DNA of 64,000 bases from Temnothorax longispinosus. Lineage: Eukaryota > Arthropoda > Insecta > Hymenoptera > Formicidae. The notes beneath the pieces are model-generated. The model saw only the letters and a program-made list of their open reading frames with translations, ran no database searches and had not been told where the DNA came from. Positions 50,701-62,900 of this stretch are shown here, one piece after another; position 1 is the stretch's first letter, and each line of letters starts with the position of its first letter. The position numbers were made by a program, and so were the translations under genes. The stretch is from the NCBI RefSeq assembly GCF_030848805.1, contig NC_092363.1, positions 5,642,001 through 5,706,000 on the forward strand, written 5' to 3'.

Positions 50701-52500
50701 AGTCGCACTAGCGATGCACATAACCCGATATTTCTAAAGCCGACGGTTCCTATACTTGGAAATTCTCGGAGGTAACGATATTTCTGTCGAACGTGCACGG
50801 GTGGTCCTGCCTGCGGATATTCGCTATCGACATCGTGAGAATAATTGAAGTCGGTGATTTAAAATTGACGCGAAAGTCTATGAATTATAAATCTCGCCAC
50901 AATAATACTTCAGAGTAAATTGCTGCAATATTTCAGAATAAACAAAAAGATTTAGAAAATGTATCATGTTATTAAGCTAATTAGTTTGTTTCAATATTGT
51001 AGTAACGTATGTAATATCGCGTTTGCGTCGCGATAACTTATTCAATTATATTCCAGTTCAACAGAGAATTAAATTTTGGTTTCTGTTACCGCGGTATATT
51101 CAATGGTGCCGACAACGAAGTGCGTCGCGATCCGACACAAATCCGGGAAAATAAAAATGCCATTACGAGACGTTTGGAATAAAAACAACGGGGACTACGC
51201 GACGAGAGACGTAAGCGCGAAATCGATTTAAAATACTACATGTCGTCGTGCGGCGCAAACGCGTATAGGGAAAAATCGACGCATCCGTCTTGGCGGCCGC
51301 TGACGGATCATTTGATTGCTTCTCATACATATCGCGGAGAAAAGCATTTGCGAGGAAGATTACCCCTTGCTGAGATGCTCCGGGGTGGTTCGAAGGGGAA
51401 TACGCGATAACGTCCCGAAACGAGCTCCGAGGGGCTGGCGGAGCCTGTTTTGTTATTTATGGTTGCATTACCGAAAGCGGCGTAGGACAGTAAGTGCGTG
51501 GGAGATGCCGCGTGCAAGACTAAAGTATGTATAAAGTGGAGAAGCACATTTTTACGATGCCACGCTGAGCTTAATCCGCCTCTACGATCGATTTCACCCG
51601 CGCACTTCTACCCGCTTTCTCACGCGGGGGTCGCGCCATTTTACGCGCCTCGTATGTTAGCGGCGGATCGCAGCTGTATAACAGTGTGAACGAATATTTT
51701 CGTAAACGCTAACGCTACGCTCGGAGGAATATATTGCCACGAAGATAATTTCATAAGTCACATTGTAGTAAAGTTGTAGCAAAAACTCACAGATCAATGA
51801 AGTAGCAAAACCATCTTCATTCAAGAAATGAAGATACATTACCGCTATCGACGTTTTGCGGTACAACTTTTTTAGTAGAAGGTTCTTCTCGCAGAGTATA
51901 TGTTGAAAAGTCATCAACATATTGGATTATAAACTGTATACGTGAATATTCGATAATAAAAATGAAATATCAAATATTGAGTGTTTCATTATTGCGAATA
52001 AACAACAAAATCTCCGATTTATAATCTGCACAGTTATGTTCAAGTTATATGCATCCAATTATATTATAGTTATTTTAATATTTTGTATATTATAATTTCT
52101 TTTGCCAAACTACTACTTTATCGTCTACGAAATATACTGTAACCTACAGCTGAAAGCACCGTAAAAGATAAGTAGGCAGTGGTTGACACGACCGAAGAGA
52201 GCAGAGATACGCGATGGGACCTTAATTAAAAGAATCTTCGTTTACCCAGTCTGGAGTGCCAATCACCGCGTTTAATTACTTGCCACTTTTTTATCATTTA
52301 AACTTTTCATTGGGAGTTAAGGAAATTTACGTGCGGCCCTCATTAACGTTTATCAACGTCAGCCGAGAGTCGAAAGTACGAGCTACTCAACGATTAGAAG
52401 CGAGCGAGTTTGTTTCGTCCACGATATGCTAATGAGGCTTTCCTTCGCTACGTAACGTTCACCTTTGTAACGAGCGATAGAAAGGCGACGTCACCACGAA
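47701..52500. other. No gene seen; AT-rich with CpG blocks 49740-50200 and 51040-51700
   Basis: Small stem-loops only: GTTGCG/CGCAAC (49999-50016), overlapped by ACACGTA/TACGTGT (50015-50038); TCTTTCA/TGAAAGA (50535-50554); ATCCGTC/GACGGAT (51283-51308). Confidence 0.65.
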
Positions 52501-55130
52501 CGCAATCTCACTTCCGTCATGATATCATTGCAATGCATCGTGCTAATTTGTCAAGTTCGTCAAGATTTCTAAGTAAGATTTGAAGTATGCTTTTTGGCTT
52601 GTTAGTTATATGTTCCACTTATTTATATATAAGCGGAAGACAAGATGAGTAACTTTTAAAATTATATTAAATAATAGAAATTTGTGAATATGTATGTAAA
52701 TAATTGCACGTTGCAAAAATAAAGCATTCCATTTCCACATCTAGAAAAAAGCGATAATACTGTGAAAATTTACTTGTACTATAAACAAAAGGTAAACGCT
52801 AAAACCTATAATTGTAAAATTACTTTTGGTGTAATCGAAAACGTAGAATTCACGGAGACCGGAGATTTGGAAGAATATAATCGTGAAAAGACGTGTTGAA
52901 ACGCGAAAATTGATTTAAAATAAAAGAATATTACCAGCACACACATGGCTTGGAGTGTTTTTGCACTTCCGCACGTCTTGAAAAGGGAGCGCAAGCTATT
53001 GTCAGGGTTACTAGAATAACAAACTCGATCGACTCTACCCTTTGTGGGGATAGCCCAACCATCGTGGCTGTCGGAAAGCATTTTGAAACGGCAAGCTCTC
53101 CTTTCGATCATAACCTAGTCACGTTTGCGAAAGAAAGCTTCCGACAAACACTGCTTGGTTTCGGAGATGGATATACTTCAAATGTCAACGACGTGACGAA
53201 CGTATCCTCGCAGATCCCTGCTGGCGCGAGCTTGCTCGGGGTGTATTTGAAAAGGCTCAAGATTGAAACTTATAGAATAATTTCCTCGCACAATATATCA
53301 TTTAGAGAACATACTATACATTCTATTCTTTGTTCGACGCAATTATGAAAGACATATCTAAGAATTTCGATTGCTTTCTCATCGAGTGAGTTTCTCTAAA
53401 AGTCTTATTCGTGATGACGAAAGGAGAAACGTTTAATTGAAGAATCACTATTACGCCCGTCGATCGGAATGTATAAGCCATTTGAGGTCAAGTGGCAAGG
53501 TCTTCACGAATCATTTAATAAGAAAGAAGCGAGGGAAAAGATAAAGCGGGATGTAGAGGGACAAGGAACTTAAAGATATCGTTCATTAATTTACGAAAGA
53601 CGCGGCCGTTAGAGGCGGACTCCTCCACAGATATCGCGGAAACGATACGTTGAAATGCGCATTGTCGACGGAGTAATGTTGCTAGCCACAGAACAAACGA
53701 CAATGTTATCGTCGTGGGACGGTAGGCCTGCATATAAATACTGATACGGCAATGTGGTACTAATTTATTGCCGAGCCCCACGGAGATCCGATTTCATTCC
53801 CTTACCGTTTCTCCTTCTCCCTTTCTTTCTTGCGTGCTAGCAGTGAATGCCACTATTATGCATTATGACGCGTAATTCCGGCCGCAATCACGACCAGATC
53901 GTCTTGCAATTTCGTCAGTGCCGTGAGTTTACCCGGTCGAAGGAAGAACGATACTGAATTCTTTACGTCAATTGTAACGTAAGAGGCGTCGACAGATTCG
54001 TATTTAACCCTATTGATAATTGTGACGCGAAATTATATTTTCTCAAACAAAATATAAAGCAACATTAATAATAGTAATACACAAATCTATGTTTCATAAA
54101 TCTTCTTCGATTTAAATTAATCTTATATTGCTGCAGAGGCTAATGATAAGTTAATGATACTAATATTATCAGAATTACATATGTAATTTGTAATGATGCG
54201 AATAATGGGAAATACACACAAACATTATGCAAAATTTTAATAATACCACTTGCAAATTTTAACAATATTAAAACTCTAATAAAAATGTTTATAACTTGTA
54301 AATTTTAAACATAACGAGGAGGATAATTACTCGAATATTATGCCAAGCGATGGTATAAACTATCTAACAGCGTTAACTTCCTAATCAGAGAGTAATTGAT
54401 AATTTAATTTCTGTATATCGTAATATGGATTACGTATTGCTGAACTAACATTACCTATGGACAACGCTGTCAATCTACTGAACGATTCCCGAAACTGTGA
54501 GCAGGTAATTGTTGCAGACGTAAAACTAGTATTTTGTAATAGTGTATGCGACATAACGCGTAAGAGTCTTGCGAGTCTGCGGGACGCGATAACATCAAAG
54601 TATCGCGAGAATTTTCTCCGCTCGAGGATATCGCTGAATTCGTTTCCGAGAGAAAAAGTATCGATGCACGAATAACGAAGCACTTTGAAAATCGTAGAAG
54701 CTGCAGCGTTCTGGGACGCGCATCTAGAGGTGACTCGATAAAAGGAATATCGCGGTTGTAAACACCGAGCTACCGGTTTACACCTGTGCATGCTCGCGCA
54801 TACAAAAGCGACTGCATTCACGATAAGCTCGGCGTTTTCTAGTGTTCGGAATGCTCGTTGATGCTATTGGCAAGTAAAGAAAATCAATCGTTATCGGAGT
54901 CGTTCCCCATCTTTCTCAGCAAGATATTTCAATTAAAAAATTATTGAATGTTACTTAACACTTTTTCTAAAAATATGGAATAATAGTTTTTACGAATAAA
55001 ATAAAAATTATTCGTCCAATAATGTCATATTTACATTTATTGCGTGCGTTTTGATGTCGTTGCTTACATATTGATGCTCACTACTGGCTCGTATCTCTCA
55101 TAGTCAGCCGAATCTTTAACGATTCCCAGA
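52501..55130. other. No recognised gene; short CpG block with a long plus frame
   Basis: A frame at 52950-53348 (+) of 132 codons starts with TTG, not ATG. Its peptide is unremarkable and unrecognised, and it contains the hairpin at 53057-53160. The rest is AT-rich. Confidence 0.55.
53057..53160 (+). ncRNA. Pre-miRNA-like imperfect hairpin (speculative)
   Basis: The two arms pair as follows: AACCA 53057-53061 with TGGTT 53156-53160; GTG 53064-53066 with CAC 53149-53151; TGTCGGAA 53069-53076 plus GC 53078-53079 with GCTTCCGACA 53137-53146, with A53077 bulged; TTTTG 53081-53085 with 53128-53132, including one wobble; and AAACG 53086-53090 with CGTTT 53122-53126. That is about 28 pairs with small internal loops and a 31-nt terminal loop, a size and shape typical of animal microRNA precursors. 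Neither arm matches a microRNA I know. The pairing was done by hand without energies, and imperfect hairpins of this quality occur by chance. Confidence 0.12.
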
Positions 55131-56654
55131 GGTTCTTGCCGTACAACGCTAATGGAGTTGAATATCTCAATACCTATCTTAATATCGTTCTCCCCCTTGT
55201 ATCCTACCGTATTTCAACCGGCTTTGCTTCTTTCTTGGTCGTCTTCCTCCTACGTCTTTAGACTGGAACAACCGAGTGAGTCATTCCGCGAAATCGTTTG
55301 GCATAAACATGTCTCGCAGATACCTAGCAGTCAGCATGAATTACCAATATCAAAGATAGCTCAAGAGTTTTAAGACGTTTACTTTAGACGGACATTAAGA
55401 TAAAACGCGAGCAAGAAAGTCCTTTCACGCGATAGCATTCACTCTTGCAATCGAACGCATAAAGTACGTGACAATACAAAAGTCACAAGCTTTTAAAAGT
55501 CATCTAAAAAGCATGATGTGTGCTTCTTATGAGCTAAATTATTGATGAAATATATTCTCAAAACAAAACGTTTTATAATCGTTGTCAACGAATTAGATAA
55601 ATGAAATAATGTATCACGTTGGCGTTTCCGAATTTTCAGAGAAGCGGAGGCAAACGCGAAAATCTAGTTTACGGGATGATTGCCACCACGTGATCCGCCA
55701 TCATTGGGATTGTCACGGTATGATCAACGCCAGTGCTATGTTGTCTCTTTTCAATGATTGAGGAGGGATTTGTTGGATGGTTGTGCGACACAGGGGGAGA
55801 GATCGCAAGTGCAGGGGAATGTATTTACATGTACACAGAGACAGCAAACAAGCATAGCGCTGATTTAAATAATGTGTCGCCAAACAGAATTCTGCAGAGG
55901 TGCGATGTAGTCGCTCTTTTATTAGCAGCCTGAAATCTCGTTCATTCGAAATATCGATTTACGCGGCATTCGCGCACGGGAAAAAATTTAACACATTGTA
56001 AAAATAATATCGCGCTCCAAATGCAGCGCGATAATAATAGGTCGTATGTGCTCAGGTCGCTCACTCAATTTCGATCGTTATCGTCTCAATAAATTATCAT
56101 TAACTTACAATCATATCTTGTTTGGAACTTAAAGCAGATGTGACGTGATTACACCGCGAGTAATAATTTTGCTTCTTGTCCCACATCGTAACCAGTTTTC
56201 CCTCAGATCCGCGGTTACGCTCGCCGCGATCTATCAAAGTATCCCACGTACCACGTTAAATCGCTCCGAGGTATTGGATCCTATGTCGTTCCGGTGGCGC
56301 GCCGAAATGTGTACCAGTAGACGGTACAAGATTGGGCGAAAGAAACGAAAGATGAAAACAAGCGCTCTCCAACAATGGGAGCTTCACGAATGCCCGACGA
56401 CGGCGAGACGAGCGAGGCGTGCTGCAGTCATGGTGGATGTTCCGTTGGGCGAAAGGGACAAGAGGGGACCCCCGTCGTACGAAGAGGGAAATTAATACGA
56501 AGTAGTATCATTGTCTCTCATTTCGCATCGTCCCCGATGCCAGGAACTCCGAGGAATTGTGGTCGGACTCGGTAACGGGAAAGTTGTAGGAGTCGGAGGC
56601 AACGGTGGATAATGACTTTTTGATTACAAGTCTCGTCGTCAACGGGCATCGTCT

Positions 56655-56719
<65 letters not shown>

Positions 56720-57140
56720 AACGACCAACGACCAACGACCAACGACGACGACGACGGCGACGCCGACTACGACAGAGGCACGAGAACGATGAGAAAAGAA
56801 TAGAGAGTCGAGGATAGCGGATGGGGCAGCCGGATCATCTCCGCTTCTGAACGATAAAAGTTCCATCTGTGCACGCCTTTCGTATCTTTTTTGGTATCTT
56901 TTTTAGTCGACCGTCCATTAAAAGTCATGTCATCTGCGCAACGGGCTTTAGACGTACCGGCGACCTACATTTCGCGATCTCCGATCGCTCGATCGGAGAG
57001 TATTAGAAAAGAATTACGTCTTCGAGTCACGAACTACTTCGTGCCACAGGTTGACCCATTCGCGAAGTATTTATCTGGCAAGTGCATCGGTAACTTTTCA
57101 CATTTCTTTTCATACTGATACGTAGTCAAGAAAAGTTTAC
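55131..57140. other. No gene seen; CpG block around the ACG array
   Basis: Open frames at 56145-56495 and across the triplet array come from composition and the repeat. Confidence 0.6.
56655..56757. repeat. Compound (ACG)n / (ACGACCA)3 / (ACG)n array
   Basis: A perfect ACG run of 65 bp (56655-56719) is followed by three copies of the 7-mer ACGACCA (56721-56741) and then about five more ACG units. The 7-mers shift the triplet phase. If transcribed and translated, the three plus frames of the first run read poly-Thr, poly-Arg or poly-Asp, and the minus frames poly-Arg, poly-Val or poly-Ser. The poly-Asp frame continues with a mixed acidic stretch to a stop near 56800 but has no ATG upstream before a stop. 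Long perfect triplet runs are usually length-polymorphic. Confidence 0.95.
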
Positions 57141-57184
57141 TATTTCACAATTGTTCCAAATATCAGGTTATTTCTTTGATATGT

Positions 57185-57215
57185 CGTGCTATTTTAGAAA
57201 TAGCACGTCGTGCTA
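57185..57215. repeat. A-A'-A inverted/direct repeat element
   Basis: CGTGCTATTT (57185-57194) and AAATAGCACG (57198-57207) form a perfect 10-bp stem around TAG. The right arm also pairs with CGTGCTA at 57209-57215 (7 bp around one T). The 9-mer GTCGTGCTA occurs at 57183-57191 and again at 57207-57215. The middle arm can therefore pair with either neighbour but not with both. Confidence 0.85.
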
Positions 57216-57633
57216 GTTAAACAAAAATTCTACGAATATGATAGCTAAAATCAAGTAAACGCACTTGTCCCGATTTTGTTCTACTATCTTCTTCAATATT
57301 TTATGTATTATTAAGTTCTATATTATTTTTAATCTCTAGCGGTTTTGTAAATTTATAATACGTACTTGCTAGTTGCTGATTTATAAGTCGGTACTGGCCT
57401 CTGTTTATAAATTTCTGTATACATACCTGTAACATACAAATAAAAATAACGTTAATAACAATGTGTAACTTAATTTAATATAAATTTAAATAAATATATA
57501 TATAATTTCTCTCGACGTGTGACGAGAGGTATACATTATTATGTAAAACAAACATGCTTAGAGACGCCGGGCGTAGTAATCGTCTGAAATACACTATGTA
57601 GATAAATTTGCAGAATATCGGGCAAGGCTATAA

Positions 57634-57680
57634 CTCTCCTCTCTTCCCCCCCTCTCTCTCTCTCTCTCTCTCTCTTTCTT
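57634..57680. repeat. Polypyrimidine CT tract, 47 bp
   Basis: C/T only with a C8 run and CT units. Confidence 0.95.
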
Positions 57681-59732
57681 AGCGTCTATAGCAGGGATTC
57701 GAGGATCATGCAGGATTTCATATCGATGTAACGCGCTATCTGGCTAGCTAGTGGAAAGGACACAGGGGGGATCTGAATCATTGGGAGATTCCACGTATCT
57801 CGCACTCGTACTCATAGTATCGGGGACCCTCGGAATTGTATCGCATTCGCGACGATAAATAAGCGAGGACAATACAGGACGTACACCATACTGCAGCACT
57901 GTTTCCCACCTCCGTGTTGTGGACACGTACAGAACCCATAAAGCGAGATGATCTTCTTCCTCCATTCCTCTCTTCATGGGAGTACGCTTCATCTGACGTA
58001 TGGGATCAGTACCGAAAACCATAGATAATCGGATGCGATTCTGTCATACGGGAGATACGCGCGTGGATGAAACGTCGCAGTTCCTAGATTGTTCGTCAAA
58101 AAAATGTCCACCATGTCATAAGCATGGCATTTATAACACGAAAATCGAAGTCTTCGTAGATACGTAAAAGAGTATAATTAAAAGAATTGTTTATGAATTA
58201 AAAATTAAGTGTTTAATTTAAAATTAATTTAATGTGAATTAAAATTGCATCTAGTCCTAGAATTTAAGAATTTAAAGTCAAATGTAATTTTTTATGCACA
58301 ATTAATATTTTATCAATTTAATATTAAATATATCTTTGATTCCTACAATACAATAGAAATTCGAACTTCTTTTTCATAAGTTTAAACAGATCATTATTAA
58401 TTGTTAAAATCAATTTGAAAAGATAACAAAATTTGTTAAATGCGCAAATGTTAAAATCGCTCTTATGAAAAAAATTAATTTTCGTACTCGTCAGTCTGTG
58501 TCATGCGGGTACTAAATTGAAAACAATTTTTGATAAAAATTCGCTGTCGACGAACGAGAAGGTGGATTAATGGTTAAATGAATAAAACAACTGAGCCCCA
58601 ATACAGAAATTCTATGCATTGGGATTACATTATGAAGAAAAATATAAAATATAATCAGAAATAATGTTCCATTTTGATAGGCTAGAGCATTACGAGTAGA
58701 AATTCTTCAGGGATTCTGTTACATAAGTGCGCTTGTTGTGACAACGAGTATATGCGGATAACCAGTGTAACTTAAATACGAAAAGTTAAGTTTACGGTAC
58801 CACGTTGACCTAGGTTCATTTAGCGAAAAAGTTTTACGACTGAAAACGAGGAAACTGAGAAAACGCGCGGAAGGCACACGCATTACACATACAAGGCCTC
58901 GTAAAAAAGTCATTGCACGCAGCAGATCATATGGCTGGTTTCAACGTGGCAATGCGCGACATTTGGTCACGGCGGATGCAATAAAGTCGCGTTTACGCCC
59001 CCAACGTGAAAATTTAATATAAAACAACAATAAATGGAGATGTGCTGTTAAACCTGACACGTTAAATCGAAGTTACATTGTCAGACGTACAATCACTTTG
59101 CAAGTAATATTTATATTTTATAAGAAAAGCTGTATATTTTAAACATTTGTATCAGTTGCATTGAAAATAAAGTTTTCTTGGATTTTATAGATTTCAAAGA
59201 CAGTAGTGTATACATATTTATATTTTATTTAAGCATTTCAAATATATAACACAGAAATCTTATCTATTTTATTATTACATGTTACAGAAAACTTTATTCA
59301 GTTTCAAATTCTTATGCAAGCTTTTGGTACAGAAATACTTAATATTTCACTGTCCATCTTGCGTTACGGTAAAAATCACCTAAGATTTTCAACTGTAAGG
59401 AACAACAATAGCGTTGAAGCCAAGACAATGGGATAGAAGTACGATATCTCGGCGAGCTTTCACCTGCAAGTTTTCGCGTACAATGGCGCGAAAGCAGGAT
59501 CTCCTGTCTTTCACCGTTTGTTTGCGTACAATCGCGTGACGGGACACTCAATCTGCATTCGACGAATCGCTCGCATCTATGCGAAGATCGTAGCGTAAAG
59601 ATAATTGCAGTACAAACTACACGCCTCACATATCTCCGGTCAGAAATTACGTCTTCTAGGTAGCGCGATCAAATTTACGAGCGGGGCGACGCGAGGCACG
59701 TAATCGTCTCGTAAAAGCCATAATCGCGAGGC

Positions 59733-59927
59733 CTACATAAAACCCCTTGCGCGCACGAGATCTTGAAACACCTTGCCACTAATCCTAGCCCCCTGCCCGA
59801 GATTCCGTTCCTTCCTACATACTGTATCGCTTGGGTTAATCCCAGACTGTATCGTCATCGAGAGCGCTTCCATTGGATCGTTCGACTCTGGAAGTTCCGT
59901 ACTACCTTGTACAATCATTAAACGCAT
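59733..59927 (-). CDS. Small ATG open frame, 64 codons, unknown product (unproven)
   Basis: An ATG at 59925-59927 on the minus strand opens a 64-codon frame that ends in TAG. The peptide has a balanced composition without low-complexity runs (it begins MRLMIVQGSTELPESNDPME), has no membrane segment and has a basic C-terminal third. About two thirds of codons begin with a purine. An in-frame stop lies a few codons upstream of the ATG, so this is either a complete small protein or a first exon. A GTATGT donor-like site occurs in the frame after the codons for NPSDT. The opposite strand is also open over most of the same bases, which weakens the case. No family is recognised. Confidence 0.13.
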   Translation of the reverse strand: MRLMIVQGSTELPESNDPMEALSMTIQSGINPSDTVCRKERNLGQGARISGKVFQDLVRARGFM

Positions 59928-59939
59928 TAAACGGTGTAA

Positions 59940-62900
59940 TCCTCACTTCTCATTTTGATTTTTCATATTTTTGAAAAGAAGTCAGGGTTCAGTAATTGGA
60001 TTTTAATATTGAGACTTTTGGATTTTAATATATAGATACACTAATATACCATCTCTTAAAGAAAGAGAATCTCATTTTCTATCTTATTGAAGAAAGTGTA
60101 ATTTATTTGAAGTAGATGAAATAGTCGCGTTAATGTATTTTACCCATCACTGATAAGTATTCAATATAAATTACATAATTAAATCACTGGCTAATTAATA
60201 CGTGCAAATGGTGTCACGAACACACATGCAACCTACTACGATACACGTATTTATAGTTCTTGCAAATGCTGCGCCAGTTTAATTTCTCCGAAACTCCAAC
60301 AAATTATTGCTTTTGCATATTATGCCGCGCGCCATTCGCCATACTGTGCTTCTTCGTATCCACCCACGGCACGTAAACGCAAAACATAAATGCACGCCGA
60401 CGTGAGCTGTACTGCGATCGCATATAATAAGCTCAGACGTTATATCCGAACCTGGGTGCAGCTGCAGACGCGTTGGCGCATTTATAGAAGTACAATGCCC
60501 GACATATCCGGCCGATCGTCGGCTATAAATATCGAGATTTATCTCGATTAAAGTGCGACCAATATCCGCGTGCACGGAAATGACCCTGTAAGTTTGTGTT
60601 CTTTCCTCTTTTCTTGCGCGTTTTGCGTACTCGCACAATTATGGCAAAAAATATCCTTTAAAAAACCTATTGTGTAATTATAAATATCTATTATACTGAA
60701 CGTGCGAGCATATTGTCTATTTGTAAACGTAGTAATTGATTCGTAAAATTCTTTTATAGCGCGTTTATTAGAATGCATAATCCTACGATTTATTTAAAAA
60801 TAATCTGTAGTCGGTAAGAATAGGTATCAGAACAGAAAATAATATTTGTTCCGAGAGAGCTTCATTATCTCTCGTAAAAGCTACGTGTTCACTTTTGAGT
60901 TTCGATGATGGTATCCTGATAGAATAATTCATACAGGTTGCGAACATTTATTTTACTCATCGCACACTGTATGTATTATACGCATATCGGAGGATGCAGC
61001 CGGGGTAATCCAATAAAGTCAATTATTCTATGGGGAATATTCCATTGTAGGAATATCGACGAATCATCGACGGCAGCGAGGTACTCGCTTTGTAAAAAGG
61101 ATTACGAAAGAACGAAAAAAATCAAATTTAGTTGAAATTTTGGTGCAGATCGACGGTGGTGCGACGTGTTCGGACTTTTAACCCAGCCAGAAACCGACAC
61201 GTATGCGTACTTCTCAATGCGAGAATGTCTAATACATTTCAGGGGTATATAGGAACTATCGAACTAAACATCTTTTTGATCAAAGTTTACCTGAAATACG
61301 AACGTATTGAAGAATTATTGACCTGTATCGTGTCAAAATATATGAAGCCAGAAATAAATTCCAAGAAAAATTTATGTAAATTAAAAATCAATTAAAAATC
61401 GACATTTTTGTGACTATTGTCGTATATTTGTGATTTTTCATATTATTTAAAAATCAAGCGATAGTAAATAATATAATATATACATTTTAACCTTATGTTG
61501 CAATTTGGATGACTTAACTGTTGTCGCTAATTAAAGGCCGATCGAACACAAAGTGCACTGAATATTCTAACGCGTAACATGAGTTAATTGACGTTTGATG
61601 CAAATGGCTTTTAATGAGATTCCGCAAATCGTTTTCAAATAATCATTCGCATAGTACTCGACATCGAATTTCGGAAGTGGGTTCCAACGATGCCTGTACT
61701 GCAAAATTCATGTGTGCAGTTCGCTATTAAGTTACATCACAAATTTACAAAATCTGGAAGGCAACATTGATAACTTTTTCAGCTCGATGGAATTATCCGT
61801 TATTCCAAAAACTATATAAATTTGATTCTGGTATTCTACTTTTGGAATTCTATTAGTCATTCATTTAAACAAACGACAACGAATGATGAGCTTTATCCAT
61901 AAATCTTATACAATTATCATGACATATATGATTTATATATGTTGTATTAACAATTCTATAAGGCTATCCGATAATATATAATAACTTTTTGGATTATTTT
62001 AGATCTTTTATTTTTTATTGTCAGAAAATTGGTTGTCAAAATAAACTATTAAAAAATTTATTTGAAGCGAAAATCTTCGTCTATTATTGGAAAATAGTAT
62101 TTTGATAACGTAATAATGTATGAGATGCATATCCAAGCTTCGAAAAACTGGGGAATATTCCTGGATATTTTGCTTTTAATGGAATAGAAATTGATTTTTT
62201 TATATCCAACTTAATGTTCTTTTACATGTAAGGAGCATAATATATATTTTAATAGCTAGAGTTAATGTGTAATTGACTTTTTCATTAATAAATTAATAAA
62301 ATACATTAATTTTACTTTAAAGTTAAAGAGCTTTTAATTTTATTCAATGGTAATTTTTTATATCGTTTGCATCAAATATTCATATCTGTCTATTTTTACT
62401 TTTTTATTTACTCAGATAATGTATAACGTATGAATTAGCTATATTTGATCAAATTTATTATAAATAAATATACAATACGCAATAGTCATACAACCTGTAC
62501 AATCACATAATGGTAATTATTGATTTTGTTTGACGTCATCGACAATGTATATCTTGCTGCTTGCATTTATAATTACAGCCATTCAAACGTTCAACATACG
62601 TGAGAATTGCAACAAGATAACAATATTATTTATGTAACTTGTATAATTTGACGCTCTGTAATATTTTATATAAAAAAGGTTACACACACACGCGTGTAAT
62701 ACATAATATAATATTATCTATGCATACAATCCTCAACCGCGATATGGAAACAAACAAGTAACTCTTTTATTGTATACATACAGTTATTCATTTATAATAA
62801 TTTATGACACAATCTATTGGAAATATTAGAAGAAAAAATATTAAATTTAATCCCTGTAAAAAAATCTGCAATTATGTCTAATTTCTGAAATTCAAGAAGT

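Larger units (their letters stand above)
57141..59330. other. No gene seen; AT-rich
   Basis: Starts with the A-A'-A element and holds a CT tract. 58140-59330 is nearly featureless. Confidence 0.7.

Noticed and set aside
52950..53348. 132-codon plus frame with ordinary composition
   Set aside because: Begins at TTG, has no ATG near its start and no convincing acceptor, and is unrecognised.
54381..54821. 146-codon minus-strand frame
   Set aside because: Non-repetitive, but no family resemblance, and a plus frame is open across part of it.
56145..56495. 116-codon plus frame before the ACG array
   Set aside because: Starts with a non-ATG codon and is Arg-rich in a CpG-rich block with no domain.
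56508..56866. Poly-Arg, poly-Val and poly-Asp frames across the ACG array
   Set aside because: Produced by the triplet repeat itself; none has a supported start or flanking domain.
60279..60638. 119-codon minus frame with protein-like composition
   Set aside because: Non-ATG start and no rise in the RNY codon pattern (about one quarter, as expected by chance).
61243..61395. Possible terminal exon after acatttcag
   Set aside because: Open for 50 codons and helix-like, but AT-rich Lys/Ile/Asn composition and no upstream partner exon.
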